Part shown: in pieces, positions 1-7,628 of the stretch
Position numbering within the stretch: position 1 is the first letter of the stretch
How the letters are laid out: the number at the start of each line of letters is the position of its first letter
Assembly: GCA_002428415.1 (NCBI GenBank)
Contig: DIWI01000066.1
Span: forward strand, 1-37,495
Reading direction: 5' to 3'
DNA length: 37,495 nucleotides
From: Clostridiaceae bacterium UBA6110
GTDB lineage: Bacteria; Bacillota; Clostridia; Clostridiales; Clostridiaceae
Made by a program: the position numbers and the translations under genes
The notes under the pieces: generated by a model
What the model was told of the DNA's origin: nothing
Databases searched by the model: none
The model's input: the letters and a program-made list of their open reading frames with translations, nothing else

Positions 1-9
1 CTTTTATGG

Positions 10-15
10 TATAAT
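10..15 (+). promoter_or_regulatory. -10 element before the TtcA-like gene
   Basis: A perfect TATAAT lies 28 nt before the proposed TTG start. The -35 region would fall outside the window, so only half of the promoter is visible. Confidence 0.5.
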
Positions 16-42
16 TGTTCCTCGTAAAAGGAAGTGATTGAT

Positions 43-918
43 TTGAACATAGCCGGAGACGGGTGCGAGATCCTGATGCCCATAAGCGAGAGAAAGACGC
101 TTGAGGAAATCGAGAGAAGCATCACCACGACCTACAAGAGGAACCTCTTTGGGAAGTTCGTGAAGGGCATTAAGACATATAACCTTATTGAGCCGGGAGA
201 CAGGATAGCTGTTGCAATTTCTGGAGGAAAGGACAGTCTGCTGCTGGCAAAGCTTTTCCAGGAGCTCAAGAAGCATGGGATAGACAATTTCGAACTTGAA
301 TTCATAGCAATGGATCCAGGTTACCATCCTGACGTAAGGAAGCTTCTTGAGGAGAACTGCGAATACCTTGGAATACCTGTAACAATATATGAGTCTGGAA
401 TATTCGGGGTTATTGACAAGATCGCCCAGGATTACCCATGCTACATGTGTGCCAGGATGAGAAGGGGGTCGCTCTATGAGAAGGCAAAGGCACTTGGCTG
501 CAACAAGCTGGCCCTCGGACACCACTTCAATGATGTCATAGAGACTGCCCTTCTGAATGTCATCTATGGAGGTACCTTCAAGGCCATGCTTCCCAAGCTC
601 AAGGCCCAGAACTTCGAAGACATGGAGCTGATAAGGCCTCTTTACTTCGTGGAAGAGGATAACATAAGGAAATGGATACAGTATGCAGGAATCTGGCCTC
701 TTAACTGCGCCTGCATGGTAGCTGCCAAAAAAATTGGAAGCAAGCGCTATGAAATAAGGGAGCTAATAAAGAACCTGAAGAAGGACTACAAGGATGTCGA
801 CAAGTCCATCTTCAGGGCTACGGAGAACATACAGATGGATTCAGTACTCGGATGGATGGATGAGAGCGGCAGACACTCATATCTGGATGACTACGATGAA
901 CATTCCTACACCGAGTAG
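43..918 (+). CDS. TtcA-like PP-loop ATPase (probable tRNA 2-thiolation enzyme)
   Basis: Cytoplasmic N-type ATP pyrophosphatase of the TtcA/TilS group, about 291 residues. The PP-loop SGGKDS is at about residues 60-65. A CxxC (PCYMC) at about 133-136, followed by RMRRG, and a later CAC motif near residue 225 match the cysteines that hold an Fe-S cluster in TtcA-type tRNA thiolases. By family it would activate a tRNA base with ATP for sulfur insertion, classically 2-thiocytidine at position 32. A GTG at 34 is also in frame, but it sits on the GGAAGTGA ribosome binding site; TTG at 43 has correct spacing and is preferred. It is a single-gene unit ending before a dyad at 945-971. The exact tRNA target is not settled by sequence, because related PP-loop proteins exist with other substrates. 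Confidence 0.78.
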   Translation: MNIAGDGCEILMPISERKTLEEIERSITTTYKRNLFGKFVKGIKTYNLIEPGDRIAVAISGGKDSLLLAKLFQELKKHGIDNFELEFIAMDPGYHPDVRKLLEENCEYLGIPVTIYESGIFGVIDKIAQDYPCYMCARMRRGSLYEKAKALGCNKLALGHHFNDVIETALLNVIYGGTFKAMLPKLKAQNFEDMELIRPLYFVEEDNIRKWIQYAGIWPLNCACMVAAKKIGSKRYEIRELIKNLKKDYKDVDKSIFRATENIQMDSVLGWMDESGRHSYLDDYDEHSYTE

Positions 919-944
919 AATGATTGCAAGCCTTGGAAATCATG

Positions 945-971
945 TGTAACACACGTTAATCATGTGTTACA
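945..971. promoter_or_regulatory. Inverted repeat, possible operator
   Basis: Two perfect 9-bp arms, TGTAACACA (945-953) and TGTGTTACA (963-971), are separated by 9 bp. No T-run follows on either strand, so it is more operator-like than terminator-like. It lies 49 bp before the ArsC-like gene. Confidence 0.4.
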
Positions 972-1019
972 ATCGAAGTATCTTTAATTGAATGAAATTA
1001 TGAAATGGAGGATATACAT

Positions 1020-1406
1020 ATGAATATGGCTTTTGTGTGCAATGGAAGCAGCGTACGGGCACAGCTTGCTGCGGGGATAGCTGCTGATTTCTTCAAGGAT
1101 GTGGAGATAATCGCGGCGGGAACCCTTGATGAGGCTGTGGATCCCGATGTACTTAAGGTACTGGAGGATAATGGCATGAACGGTTCAGGCATAAAGCCTG
1201 TGACCCTTTGGGACCTTCCTGAGCAGCTTGATTATGCAGTGGTCGTCGGTTGCGATGAGGGAGGATGCCCTCTGGTATTTGCTGACAAGGTCATAGAATG
1301 GGATATAACTAACCCAAAAGGTCTTGGTGAAGCCGGATACACGACGGCTGCATCGGAACTCAAGGAAGAGCTCAAGAAGCTCTGGGTCGAGTTTAATCCG
1401 GAATAA
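1020..1406 (+). CDS. Low-molecular-weight phosphatase / arsenate reductase-like protein
   Basis: A 128-residue cytoplasmic protein of the LMW protein-tyrosine phosphatase/thioredoxin-coupled ArsC fold. The N-terminal beta strand runs into a CX5R phosphate loop, C7 to R13 (sequence CNGSSVR). Two more cysteines, C78 and C83, are close to where ArsC keeps its redox pair, but their spacing is shorter than in S. aureus ArsC as I recall it. The Asp of the usual DP loop appears as Asn in ITNP near residue 99. ATG at 1020 is chosen over an in-frame ATG at 1005 because GGAGG at 1007-1011 precedes 1020 at normal spacing and overlaps the earlier ATG. No ars genes are adjacent, so arsenate detoxification is unproven; it could be a phosphatase or a redox protein. 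Confidence 0.7.
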   Translation: MNMAFVCNGSSVRAQLAAGIAADFFKDVEIIAAGTLDEAVDPDVLKVLEDNGMNGSGIKPVTLWDLPEQLDYAVVVGCDEGGCPLVFADKVIEWDITNPKGLGEAGYTTAASELKEELKKLWVEFNPE

Positions 1407-1421
1407 TATACAAAAATTCAG

Positions 1422-1447
1422 GCGGCCTTGGGATAACCTTAGGCCGC
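1422..1447 (+). terminator. Hairpin terminator-like structure
   Basis: A perfect 7-bp GC-rich stem, GCGGCCT/AGGCCGC, with a 12-nt loop starts 16 nt after the ArsC-like stop codon. The following T-tract is weak (CTTTGTTT). Confidence 0.5.
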
Positions 1448-1525
1448 AAGCTTTGTTTACAGAGACAGATAAAGTAAAACATATGTGCCGCCAGTTCTGG
1501 TATTGGTGAGCACCGGGAGGAAATA

Positions 1526-3031
1526 ATGAAAAAAGGGTTCGATCCGCAGAAATACATTGAAGAACAGTCAAAGTTCATACTTGAGAGGGTACACAACTAT
1601 GACAAGCTGTACCTTGAATTCGGAGGAAAGCTTATAGGCGACAAGCATGCCAAGAGAGTGCTTCCCGGATTCGATGAGGATGCCAAGATAAAGCTTCTTG
1701 CTAAGCTCAAGGATGACGCTGAGATCATAATATGCGTGCATGCAGGAGACATTGAGAGAAACAAAATACGAGGAGACTACGGCATAACGTACGACATGGA
1801 TGTCCTGAGGCAGATAGATGAGCTCAGGGGCTACGGACTCATAGTCAACAGTGTGGTAATAACAAGGTACAATGGCCAGCCGTCCACGAAGCTCTTCATA
1901 AACAAGCTTGAGAGAAGGGACATCAGGGTATACAAGCATTCTGCGATAGAGGGTTACCCTTCGAACATAGATAAGATCGTAAGTGAAGAAGGATATGGAA
2001 AGAATGAGTACATCACGACCACCAAGCCTATTGTGGTTGTGACAGCTCCGGGACCGGGAAGCGGAAAGCTTGCCACTTGCCTCAACCAGCTGTACCATGA
2101 GTACCGCCACGGAAGAGCCGCCGGATACTCAAAGTTCGAGACATTCCCTGTCTGGAACGTTCCACTCAAGCATCCGCTCAACATTGCGTACGAGGCAGCC
2201 ACGGTTGACCTGAAGGATGTCAACATGATGGATTATTTCCATTTTGAAAAGTATGGCCAGGTAGCCGTCAACTACAACAGGGACCTTGAGATGTTCCCTG
2301 TAATAAGAAGGATAATCGAGAAGATTACCGGAAAAGAGTCTGTTTACCAGTCACCTACGGACATGGGAGTAAACCGCGTAGGCTACGGCATAACAGATGA
2401 TGAGGTTATAAGGGAAGCATCAAAGCAGGAGATCATCAGGAGATGCTTTGCGACTGAATGTGACTTCAAGAAAGGCATCATCGATGAGGAGATACTCAGC
2501 AGGATGATGCTGATAATGGAGGAGCTTGAGCTTAAGAAGGAAGACAGGAAAACTGTCGGACCTGCAAGAAAATATTCGGAGAGGCTCAGAGAGCATGCCG
2601 GGAACAATGATGTGCCTGCAGTCATAGCATTCGAGCTTCCTGACGGCAAGATAATAACAGGAAGGTCATCATGTCTCATGGATTCATGTTCGGCTGCCAT
2701 ACTCAACTCGATAAAGAAGCTTGCGAACATCGGGGACGAGATATATCTCCTGTCGCCGGTAATAATCGAGACTATCCAGAACCTCAAGAAAAGGGACCTG
2801 CACAGCAGGATAACAGCCCTTAACGCCAATGAGATACTTATCGCCCTCAGCATAGGAGCGGTTACCAACCCGACGGCGCAGCTCGCTGTTGAGAAGCTTT
2901 CTGAGCTTAAGGGAGTACAGGCCCATTCTACAGTGATGCTGAACAAGGATGACGAGCAGATACTGAGGAAGCTTGGCATCGACGTTACTTCCGACCCGGT
3001 ATATCCATCTGAAAATCTCTACTATGTCTGA
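1526..3031 (+). CDS. DUF1846 (UPF0371) family protein
   Basis: A 501-residue cytoplasmic protein covering the full length of the DUF1846/UPF0371 family. Recognisable stretches are the N-terminal region with the conserved phrase LYLEFGGKL, a glycine-rich GPGSGK nucleotide-binding-like loop near residues 175-180, and the PTDMGVN segment near 275. The family is widespread in Bacillota and Actinobacteria and has solved structures, but no settled biochemical function that I know of. The start is a clear GGGAGGAAATA-ATG. The methylglyoxal synthase gene begins 19 nt after its stop with its own strong ribosome binding site, so the two are probably cotranscribed, which may hint at a role near triose-phosphate or phosphate stress. 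That link is inference. Confidence 0.85.
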   Translation: MKKGFDPQKYIEEQSKFILERVHNYDKLYLEFGGKLIGDKHAKRVLPGFDEDAKIKLLAKLKDDAEIIICVHAGDIERNKIRGDYGITYDMDVLRQIDELRGYGLIVNSVVITRYNGQPSTKLFINKLERRDIRVYKHSAIEGYPSNIDKIVSEEGYGKNEYITTTKPIVVVTAPGPGSGKLATCLNQLYHEYRHGRAAGYSKFETFPVWNVPLKHPLNIAYEAATVDLKDVNMMDYFHFEKYGQVAVNYNRDLEMFPVIRRIIEKITGKESVYQSPTDMGVNRVGYGITDDEVIREASKQEIIRRCFATECDFKKGIIDEEILSRMMLIMEELELKKEDRKTVGPARKYSERLREHAGNNDVPAVIAFELPDGKIITGRSSCLMDSCSAAILNSIKKLANIGDEIYLLSPVIIETIQNLKKRDLHSRITALNANEILIALSIGAVTNPTAQLAVEKLSELKGVQAHSTVMLNKDDEQILRKLGIDVTSDPVYPSENLYYV

Positions 3032-3050
3032 TTTTACAGGAGGTGTTTCC

Positions 3051-3425
3051 ATGACCTATGAAGGTGCGCTGATAGCACACGACCAGCTGAAGGATGAAAT
3101 GGTGGAGTTTACTTTGAAGCACAGGGAGCTCCTGAAGAGATTCAGGCTCCATGCCACAGGGACCACCGGAAAGAGGATAATCGAAGCTACGGGACTGGAA
3201 GTGAACAGGCTTCTGTCAGGACCTCTCGGAGGAGACCAGCAGATCGGAGCACTGATAGCTGAAGACAGGATTAAGTTTGTGGTATTTTTGAGAGACCCGC
3301 TTACCGCTCAGCCTCATGAGCCGGATGTGCAGGCGCTGCTTCGGCTCTGCGATGTGCACAAGGTGCCGATTGCGACAAACATTACCACTGCTGAGATTCT
3401 CATAAGGTACATAGAAGAACTGTAG
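3051..3425 (+). CDS. mgsA: Methylglyoxal synthase
   Basis: Converts dihydroxyacetone phosphate to methylglyoxal and phosphate, a cytoplasmic bypass that frees phosphate when triose phosphates accumulate. Family hallmarks are ATGTTG (residues 35-40), SGPLGGDQQ with catalytic Asp62, and TAQPHEPD with His89, then LCDVH and an ending close to TTAEILIRYIEEL. The protein is 124 residues, shorter at the C-terminus than the roughly 137-152 residue homologues of B. subtilis and E. coli, but all catalytic elements are present. An in-frame upstream start at 2973 would overlap the DUF1846 gene and lacks a ribosome binding site. AGGAGGTG just before 3051 decides the start. A terminator follows immediately. 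Confidence 0.93.
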   Translation: MTYEGALIAHDQLKDEMVEFTLKHRELLKRFRLHATGTTGKRIIEATGLEVNRLLSGPLGGDQQIGALIAEDRIKFVVFLRDPLTAQPHEPDVQALLRLCDVHKVPIATNITTAEILIRYIEEL

Positions 3426-3455
3426 GGCCGTGCCGGAAGCAATTCCGGCCGGTCC
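3425..3455 (+). terminator. Rho-independent terminator after mgsA
   Basis: A long stem GGGCCG plus GCCGGAA pairs with TTCCGGC plus CGGTCC, with one bulged T and a GCAA tetraloop. It is followed by ATTTTGTT. Confidence 0.8.
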
Positions 3456-3534
3456 ATTTTGTTAACATTGTATATATTTTTGTAATGTTCTGTGAAAAAA
3501 GACCACATAACGACTAAATTTAAGTCTCTATCGG

Positions 3535-3540
3535 TATAAT
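3535..3540 (+). promoter_or_regulatory. -10 element before the B12-binding protein gene
   Basis: A perfect TATAAT lies 28 nt upstream of the ATG. I see no convincing -35 hexamer at 16-18 bp spacing. Confidence 0.45.
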
Positions 3541-3567
3541 AATCATAAAAGGCCGAGGAGGTACAGG

Positions 3568-5223
3568 ATGAAGGACAGGAGAATACTGATCGCTGCCATA
3601 GGGAACTGTGTTCATGCAGCGGGGATATACAATTTCAGCGAGATAGCAAGGAAGGAAGGCTGGACCATGGAATACATGGGTTCTGCTATTCCAGTGGAGA
3701 GGCTTGTCGGAGGAATAGTGGAATTCAAGCCTGACCTTGTGGCAGTAGGATACAGGCTGTCAGGTGAGGGCTGCAGATACCTTCTTCAGGAGCTGCAGGG
3801 ACTGATTGCTGAAAACGGGCTTGAGGGAATCAGATACGTGTTCGGAGGGACCATTGAGACAGCTGAGGTTGCCAGGGAGTTCGGATTCATAGAGAAGGTG
3901 TTTGACGGCACTGAAGATGCAAGCGAAGCTGCAATGTATCTTAGGGATATAGAACAGGGCGTTAAAGAACGGAAGATGCCTCCACAGACCCTCAGGGAGA
4001 GGATAGAGTACAAGAAGCCATTCCCTGTCATAAGGCACCATATAGGCCTTCAGACAATCGAGGAGACCTATGAACATATCAGGATACTCGCTGAAAGCGG
4101 ACTTCTTGATATTATCTCACTGGCTCCTGACCAGAACTGCCAGGAGTTCTACTTCCATCCTGAAAGGATGAAGAAGGGCGAAGATGGAGCAGGCGGAGTG
4201 CCGATAAGGAACGAAGAACATCTGAGGTTGATGTACGAGGCGACAAGGCGGGGTAACTATCCTCTCATGAGATGCTACTCGGGAACGGAGGACCTGTCTG
4301 AATTCTCCCCAATCCTGAAGGAGACCATCAACAACGCATGGGCAGCCATACCTCTGACCTGGTATTCCCAGCTGGACAGAAGGTCCAACAGGGAACTTCT
4401 TAAAGCTATTACCGAAAACATTGCAGCTGTAAAGCTCAATGCTGAGATAGGAGTGCCGGTTGAGATGAACGAGTCCCACCAGTGGGCATTAAGGTACTGT
4501 TCAGATGTAACAGAGGTCGCTGTGAGCTATATCACTGCAGAGGTTGCCAAGAGCGTTGGAGTAAGGGATATGGTCATGCAGCTGATGCTGGCGAATCCTC
4601 CGTCCATATCTCCCAAGATGGACCTGGCGAAAATGACAGCTAAGCTTGAGCTCATGGGTGAGCTTGAAGATGATAACTTCAGGATTTTCAGGATGGTAAG
4701 GACCGGCCTCCTTGCATACCCTGCAGACATGGATGCTGCAAAGGGGCTCATAGCAGCTACGATGTTCTACGGATCCTTCCTGAAGCCTGACATAGTGCAC
4801 GCAGTATCATACTCGGAAGCTGTCATGAGGGCTACCAGCAAGGAGATAATCGAGAGCGTCAAGATAGTGAAGAAGGCCATGGAGATCGCAGGCAAAGGCA
4901 TGTTCGAGGGTCTGGAGAATGACAGGGAATTCAGGGATAGGGTTGATTACCTGAAGGATGAAACCAGATACCTGCTGGATGAGATCAGGAAGCTTAAGGA
5001 TATTGAGAATCCGCTGACTGACCCTGAGGTCATATACCTTGCCATTAAGGAAGGTCTCCTTGATGCGCCGGGACTGAAAGGGTTCTCCGTAGCAAAAGGC
5101 AACTTCCACACTGAAATCCATAACGGATACCATGTTACTGTGGATGATTCCGGAAACATTCTGGATGAAAGAAGCAGGATTGACCTGCTGCATAAGATGG
5201 CGGACAGTCTGAAGACAAGCTGA
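3568..5223 (+). CDS. Cobalamin-binding, mutase-like protein
   Basis: A 551-residue protein. Residues 1 to about 130 look like a Rossmann-type B12-binding domain: strand ILIAAIGN, then C14-V-H16-A-A-G19 in place of the usual DxHxxG, a later GYRLSG serine segment and FGGTIE for the GG turn. The histidine that would ligate cobalt is kept, but the Asp before it is Cys. Residues about 150-430 resemble the TIM-barrel part of carbon-skeleton mutases such as glutamate mutase E (EIGVPVEMNESHQWALR and following helices). The last 100 residues are rich in charged helices. By analogy it would be an adenosylcobalamin radical mutase with both domains in one chain, but the substrate is unknown. It appears to be monocistronic, with a TATAAT upstream and a strong terminator downstream. 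A methylcobalamin-dependent or non-catalytic role cannot be excluded. Confidence 0.6.
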   Translation: MKDRRILIAAIGNCVHAAGIYNFSEIARKEGWTMEYMGSAIPVERLVGGIVEFKPDLVAVGYRLSGEGCRYLLQELQGLIAENGLEGIRYVFGGTIETAEVAREFGFIEKVFDGTEDASEAAMYLRDIEQGVKERKMPPQTLRERIEYKKPFPVIRHHIGLQTIEETYEHIRILAESGLLDIISLAPDQNCQEFYFHPERMKKGEDGAGGVPIRNEEHLRLMYEATRRGNYPLMRCYSGTEDLSEFSPILKETINNAWAAIPLTWYSQLDRRSNRELLKAITENIAAVKLNAEIGVPVEMNESHQWALRYCSDVTEVAVSYITAEVAKSVGVRDMVMQLMLANPPSISPKMDLAKMTAKLELMGELEDDNFRIFRMVRTGLLAYPADMDAAKGLIAATMFYGSFLKPDIVHAVSYSEAVMRATSKEIIESVKIVKKAMEIAGKGMFEGLENDREFRDRVDYLKDETRYLLDEIRKLKDIENPLTDPEVIYLAIKEGLLDAPGLKGFSVAKGNFHTEIHNGYHVTVDDSGNILDERSRIDLLHKMADSLKTS

Positions 5224-5232
5224 TTGAAATTA

Positions 5233-5262
5233 AAAAGCTCCGGAAATTTTTCCGGAGCTTTT
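5233..5262. terminator. Bidirectional terminator
   Basis: A near-perfect palindrome, AAAAGCTCCGGAAA/TTTCCGGAGCTTTT, sits between the converging B12-binding and PspC genes. It has an A-run on one side and a T-run on the other, so it can serve both strands. Confidence 0.9.
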
Positions 5263-5263
5263 G

Positions 5264-5467
5264 CTACGCCCTGTATGCCCTGTCTGAAGGCATAAGTACT
5301 GCGAATATGATATAGAATATGACCGATGGACCAGGAAGCAGCGAGAACAGCACAAACAGTATCCTAAGGAGAGACGAGCTCACGTTCATATATTCAGCCA
5401 GTCCGCCGAGTACACCGAACAGCATCTTGTCTGTGGACGACCTTCTAAGTTCTTTCTTTTCATACAT
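5264..5467 (-). CDS. PspC-domain small membrane protein
   Basis: A 67-residue protein that is essentially one PspC domain: a positively charged N-terminus (KKELRRSSTDKM), the conserved GVLGGLAEYMNVSSSLLRILFVL, then a hydrophobic membrane segment (FYIIFAVLMPS). PspC-domain proteins sit in the cytoplasmic membrane and take part in envelope-stress responses. The ATG at 5467 is preferred over an in-frame TTG at 5473 because GAGGTGA gives 6-nt spacing to the ATG and would abut the TTG. It is a standalone gene with no other psp gene nearby. The stop codon is directly beside the shared terminator. Confidence 0.88.
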   Translation of the reverse strand: MYEKKELRRSSTDKMLFGVLGGLAEYMNVSSSLLRILFVLFSLLPGPSVIFYIIFAVLMPSDRAYRA

Positions 5468-5782
5468 TTTCAATCACCTCATGAGCCTATTATGGTGGCT
5501 ATGGATTAACAAACGGTGAAAAATGAGTTAAAAACAAATTAAAATGGTTGTCTAAATAAGTTTGATGAACAAAGCAATTTGCAGGAAATGCGATTTCTGG
5601 GTTTCATGAGCGTTTCTTCATGTAAACCTTTTAAGTGGTGAATATCAATGTATTTCATGAAATTGGCATGAAATGAGCAAGGAGATTCGATAAAAAAATA
5701 GCAGAAATCTGCAAGATTTCTCTTTATTAGTTGCAGGATTTAGGATAATATAATCATTAGACATTTATGTGAGGTGTGTGTT
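5468..5782. other. Intergenic region with repeated TTTCATG motifs and a hairpin
   Basis: This 315-bp AT-rich gap separates the divergent PspC and HprK/PEPCK-like genes. It holds TTTCATG or close variants at 5602-5608, 5617-5622, 5653-5659 and, on the other strand, 5667-5673. There is a perfect 8-bp hairpin AGAAATCT-GCA-AGATTTCT at 5703-5721, and a TATAAT at 5749-5754. No coding potential was found. Confidence 0.5.
5749..5754 (+). promoter_or_regulatory. -10 element of the HprK/PEPCK-like gene
   Basis: TATAAT lies 28 nt before the ATG. The -35 region is weak; a TTGCAG at 5731-5736 is too close to pair with it. Confidence 0.4.
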
Positions 5783-7528
5783 ATGAGAAAAGAGTTCTCC
5801 CTAAGCGGAGGAAAAGTAATGATAAACTTCTCCGCTAAGTACTGCGACAATATAGATAAGGTTCTGGAAGCTGAATCATTCAGAAGAGTAGTCGTGTCCT
5901 ATCTTGAGATGGTCAAGAGAAGAAATACAAAGCACTACAAGTATCTTAACGAGTCATTTATCCATGATGACATAGATGACATAAGCGACCAGATTGTGAA
6001 CCTGTTCAAACTGCTCATGGTATTCAAGGCGCATGAGGTAATAAGGATACAGAATGACTGCAGGATGGCCCTTGAGAACAAGGATGAATTCATAGGATTC
6101 ATCGAGGATTTCTACAGCTACTGGAGAAGACTCGAGAGGTATACCGTAGTCCACGGGAAGAGAAATACCGAAGGGCTTGCTTCGACAAGCTTCATCGAAG
6201 CGAACAACAAGTTTACCGGACTCATCCTTGAGATTTACAGGAAGATCGAGAGGAACGTACTGCTTATCGAGCCTAATGTTTACAGGCAGGTGCCTGCCGG
6301 AGCAAATGCCGGTCTGATACTCACAGACAGCATGTGGCCGATTCCATATGAATATGAGCTGCTTCATGACATACCGTTCGTAAGTGCTATCGTCATGGAC
6401 TCTCCATTCATAACCTATCCCAAGAGCAATACAAGGGATGGTCTGTTTGCCGAGACCATGAAGAATCCCCTCAACACAGCCTACATCAACAGAGACCACT
6501 TCTTCTGCTATCCTGCGAAGGTAGGCAAGCTTCTGGCATACGTATACTTCCACAGGGACCTGATGGCTCACGGAGTATCACTTTCCAACCTCTTCGAGCT
6601 TGCAAGGGAAGATGAGTATACAGGCAAGAAGCCTGACATAGTTTATGTATTCGGGGCAAAGGACTGGGACAACAGCAGCAGGCAGGTGTTCTATGATGAC
6701 GTGAAGAACGGGATCATGCTTGGATATGTCTCCTACAGTGAAGATGTCGATTATTTCGGCTACATGAAGAAGATGATACTTACCCTCCACAACCTGATCA
6801 TGATCAAGAGGGGAATGCTTCCGATTCACGGTGCAATGGTCAACATAATCATGAAGAACGGCAAGTCAGCTAATGTTGTCATCGTCGGAGACTCCGGAGC
6901 CGGCAAGTCTGAATCGCTTGAGGCATTCAGAGGATTGTCTGAAGACCATATAAGCGACATGACCATAGTATTCGATGACATGGGATCCATTGACATTGAG
7001 AATGGGAAGGCCATAGGCTACGGAACTGAAATAGGTGCTTTCGTAAGGCTTGATGACCTGGACCAGGGATATGCATTCAAGGAAATTGACAGGTCCATAT
7101 TCATGAATCCTGACAAGACGAATGCCAGGCTGGTAATGCCGGTATCGACATACAAGGATATCGTAAGGGGCTACCCTGTTGACCTCCTCCTATATGCCAA
7201 CAACTACACGGTAATGGAGGAAGGCGGAAAGGCCATAAGCTATTTCAACACACCTGAGGAGGCTGTCAAGGTATTCAGGTCTGGTGCGAGGATGGCTAAG
7301 GGTACCACGTCTGAGTCAGGTCTTGTCGAATCATATTTCGCCAATCCTTTCGGACCTGCGCAGAAGATCGAGGAAACGGATGTGCTTCTCAAGAGGTACT
7401 TCGATGAGTTCTTTGCTTCAGGCGTGAAGGTGGGAGAAATAAACACTCAGCTGGGCGTCAAGGGAATGGAGAAATCAGGACCAAGAAGCGCTGCAATAGA
7501 GCTGTTCAACATAATAAGCTCACTATAA
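5783..7528 (+). CDS. HPr-kinase/PEP-carboxykinase-like P-loop protein
   Basis: A 581-residue protein of unassigned function. Near residues 366-376 it has VGDSGAGKSES, a Walker A loop closely resembling the GDSGIGKSE of HPr kinase and the kinase loop of ATP-type PEP carboxykinases. It is preceded by MLPIHGAMV, like the HG-V strand before the HprK loop, and followed by TIVFDDMG near residue 397 as a metal-binding Asp pair. The first 350 residues are not recognisable and are rich in aromatic and charged residues. ATG at 5783 with GAGGTG upstream is preferred over GTG at 5774, which overlaps that site. It is monocistronic with its own terminator. True PEPCKs have a different substrate-site architecture and HprK is about 310 residues, so I infer a P-loop kinase or ATPase of the same superfamily rather than either enzyme. 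Confidence 0.6.
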   Translation: MRKEFSLSGGKVMINFSAKYCDNIDKVLEAESFRRVVVSYLEMVKRRNTKHYKYLNESFIHDDIDDISDQIVNLFKLLMVFKAHEVIRIQNDCRMALENKDEFIGFIEDFYSYWRRLERYTVVHGKRNTEGLASTSFIEANNKFTGLILEIYRKIERNVLLIEPNVYRQVPAGANAGLILTDSMWPIPYEYELLHDIPFVSAIVMDSPFITYPKSNTRDGLFAETMKNPLNTAYINRDHFFCYPAKVGKLLAYVYFHRDLMAHGVSLSNLFELAREDEYTGKKPDIVYVFGAKDWDNSSRQVFYDDVKNGIMLGYVSYSEDVDYFGYMKKMILTLHNLIMIKRGMLPIHGAMVNIIMKNGKSANVVIVGDSGAGKSESLEAFRGLSEDHISDMTIVFDDMGSIDIENGKAIGYGTEIGAFVRLDDLDQGYAFKEIDRSIFMNPDKTNARLVMPVSTYKDIVRGYPVDLLLYANNYTVMEEGGKAISYFNTPEEAVKVFRSGARMAKGTTSESGLVESYFANPFGPAQKIEETDVLLKRYFDEFFASGVKVGEINTQLGVKGMEKSGPRSAAIELFNIISSL

Positions 7529-7532
7529 AAAT

Positions 7533-7556
7533 AAAGGCTGCCGATTGGCAGCCTTT
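7533..7556 (+). terminator. Rho-independent terminator
   Basis: A perfect 10-bp stem AAAGGCTGCC/GGCAGCCTTT with GATT loop, followed by T-rich sequence, 5 nt after the stop codon. Confidence 0.88.
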
Positions 7557-7628
7557 TCATATTAAGTTCAAATCAATTCAGTGCTTCAGTTCAATACTTC
7601 GTCAAACATCAGCATTGCATTCTTCATT

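Noticed and set aside
2383..2979. Long antisense reading frame inside the DUF1846 gene, and similar ones inside other genes
   Set aside because: These mirror the codon pattern of well-supported genes on the other strand and lack ribosome binding sites and recognisable protein features.
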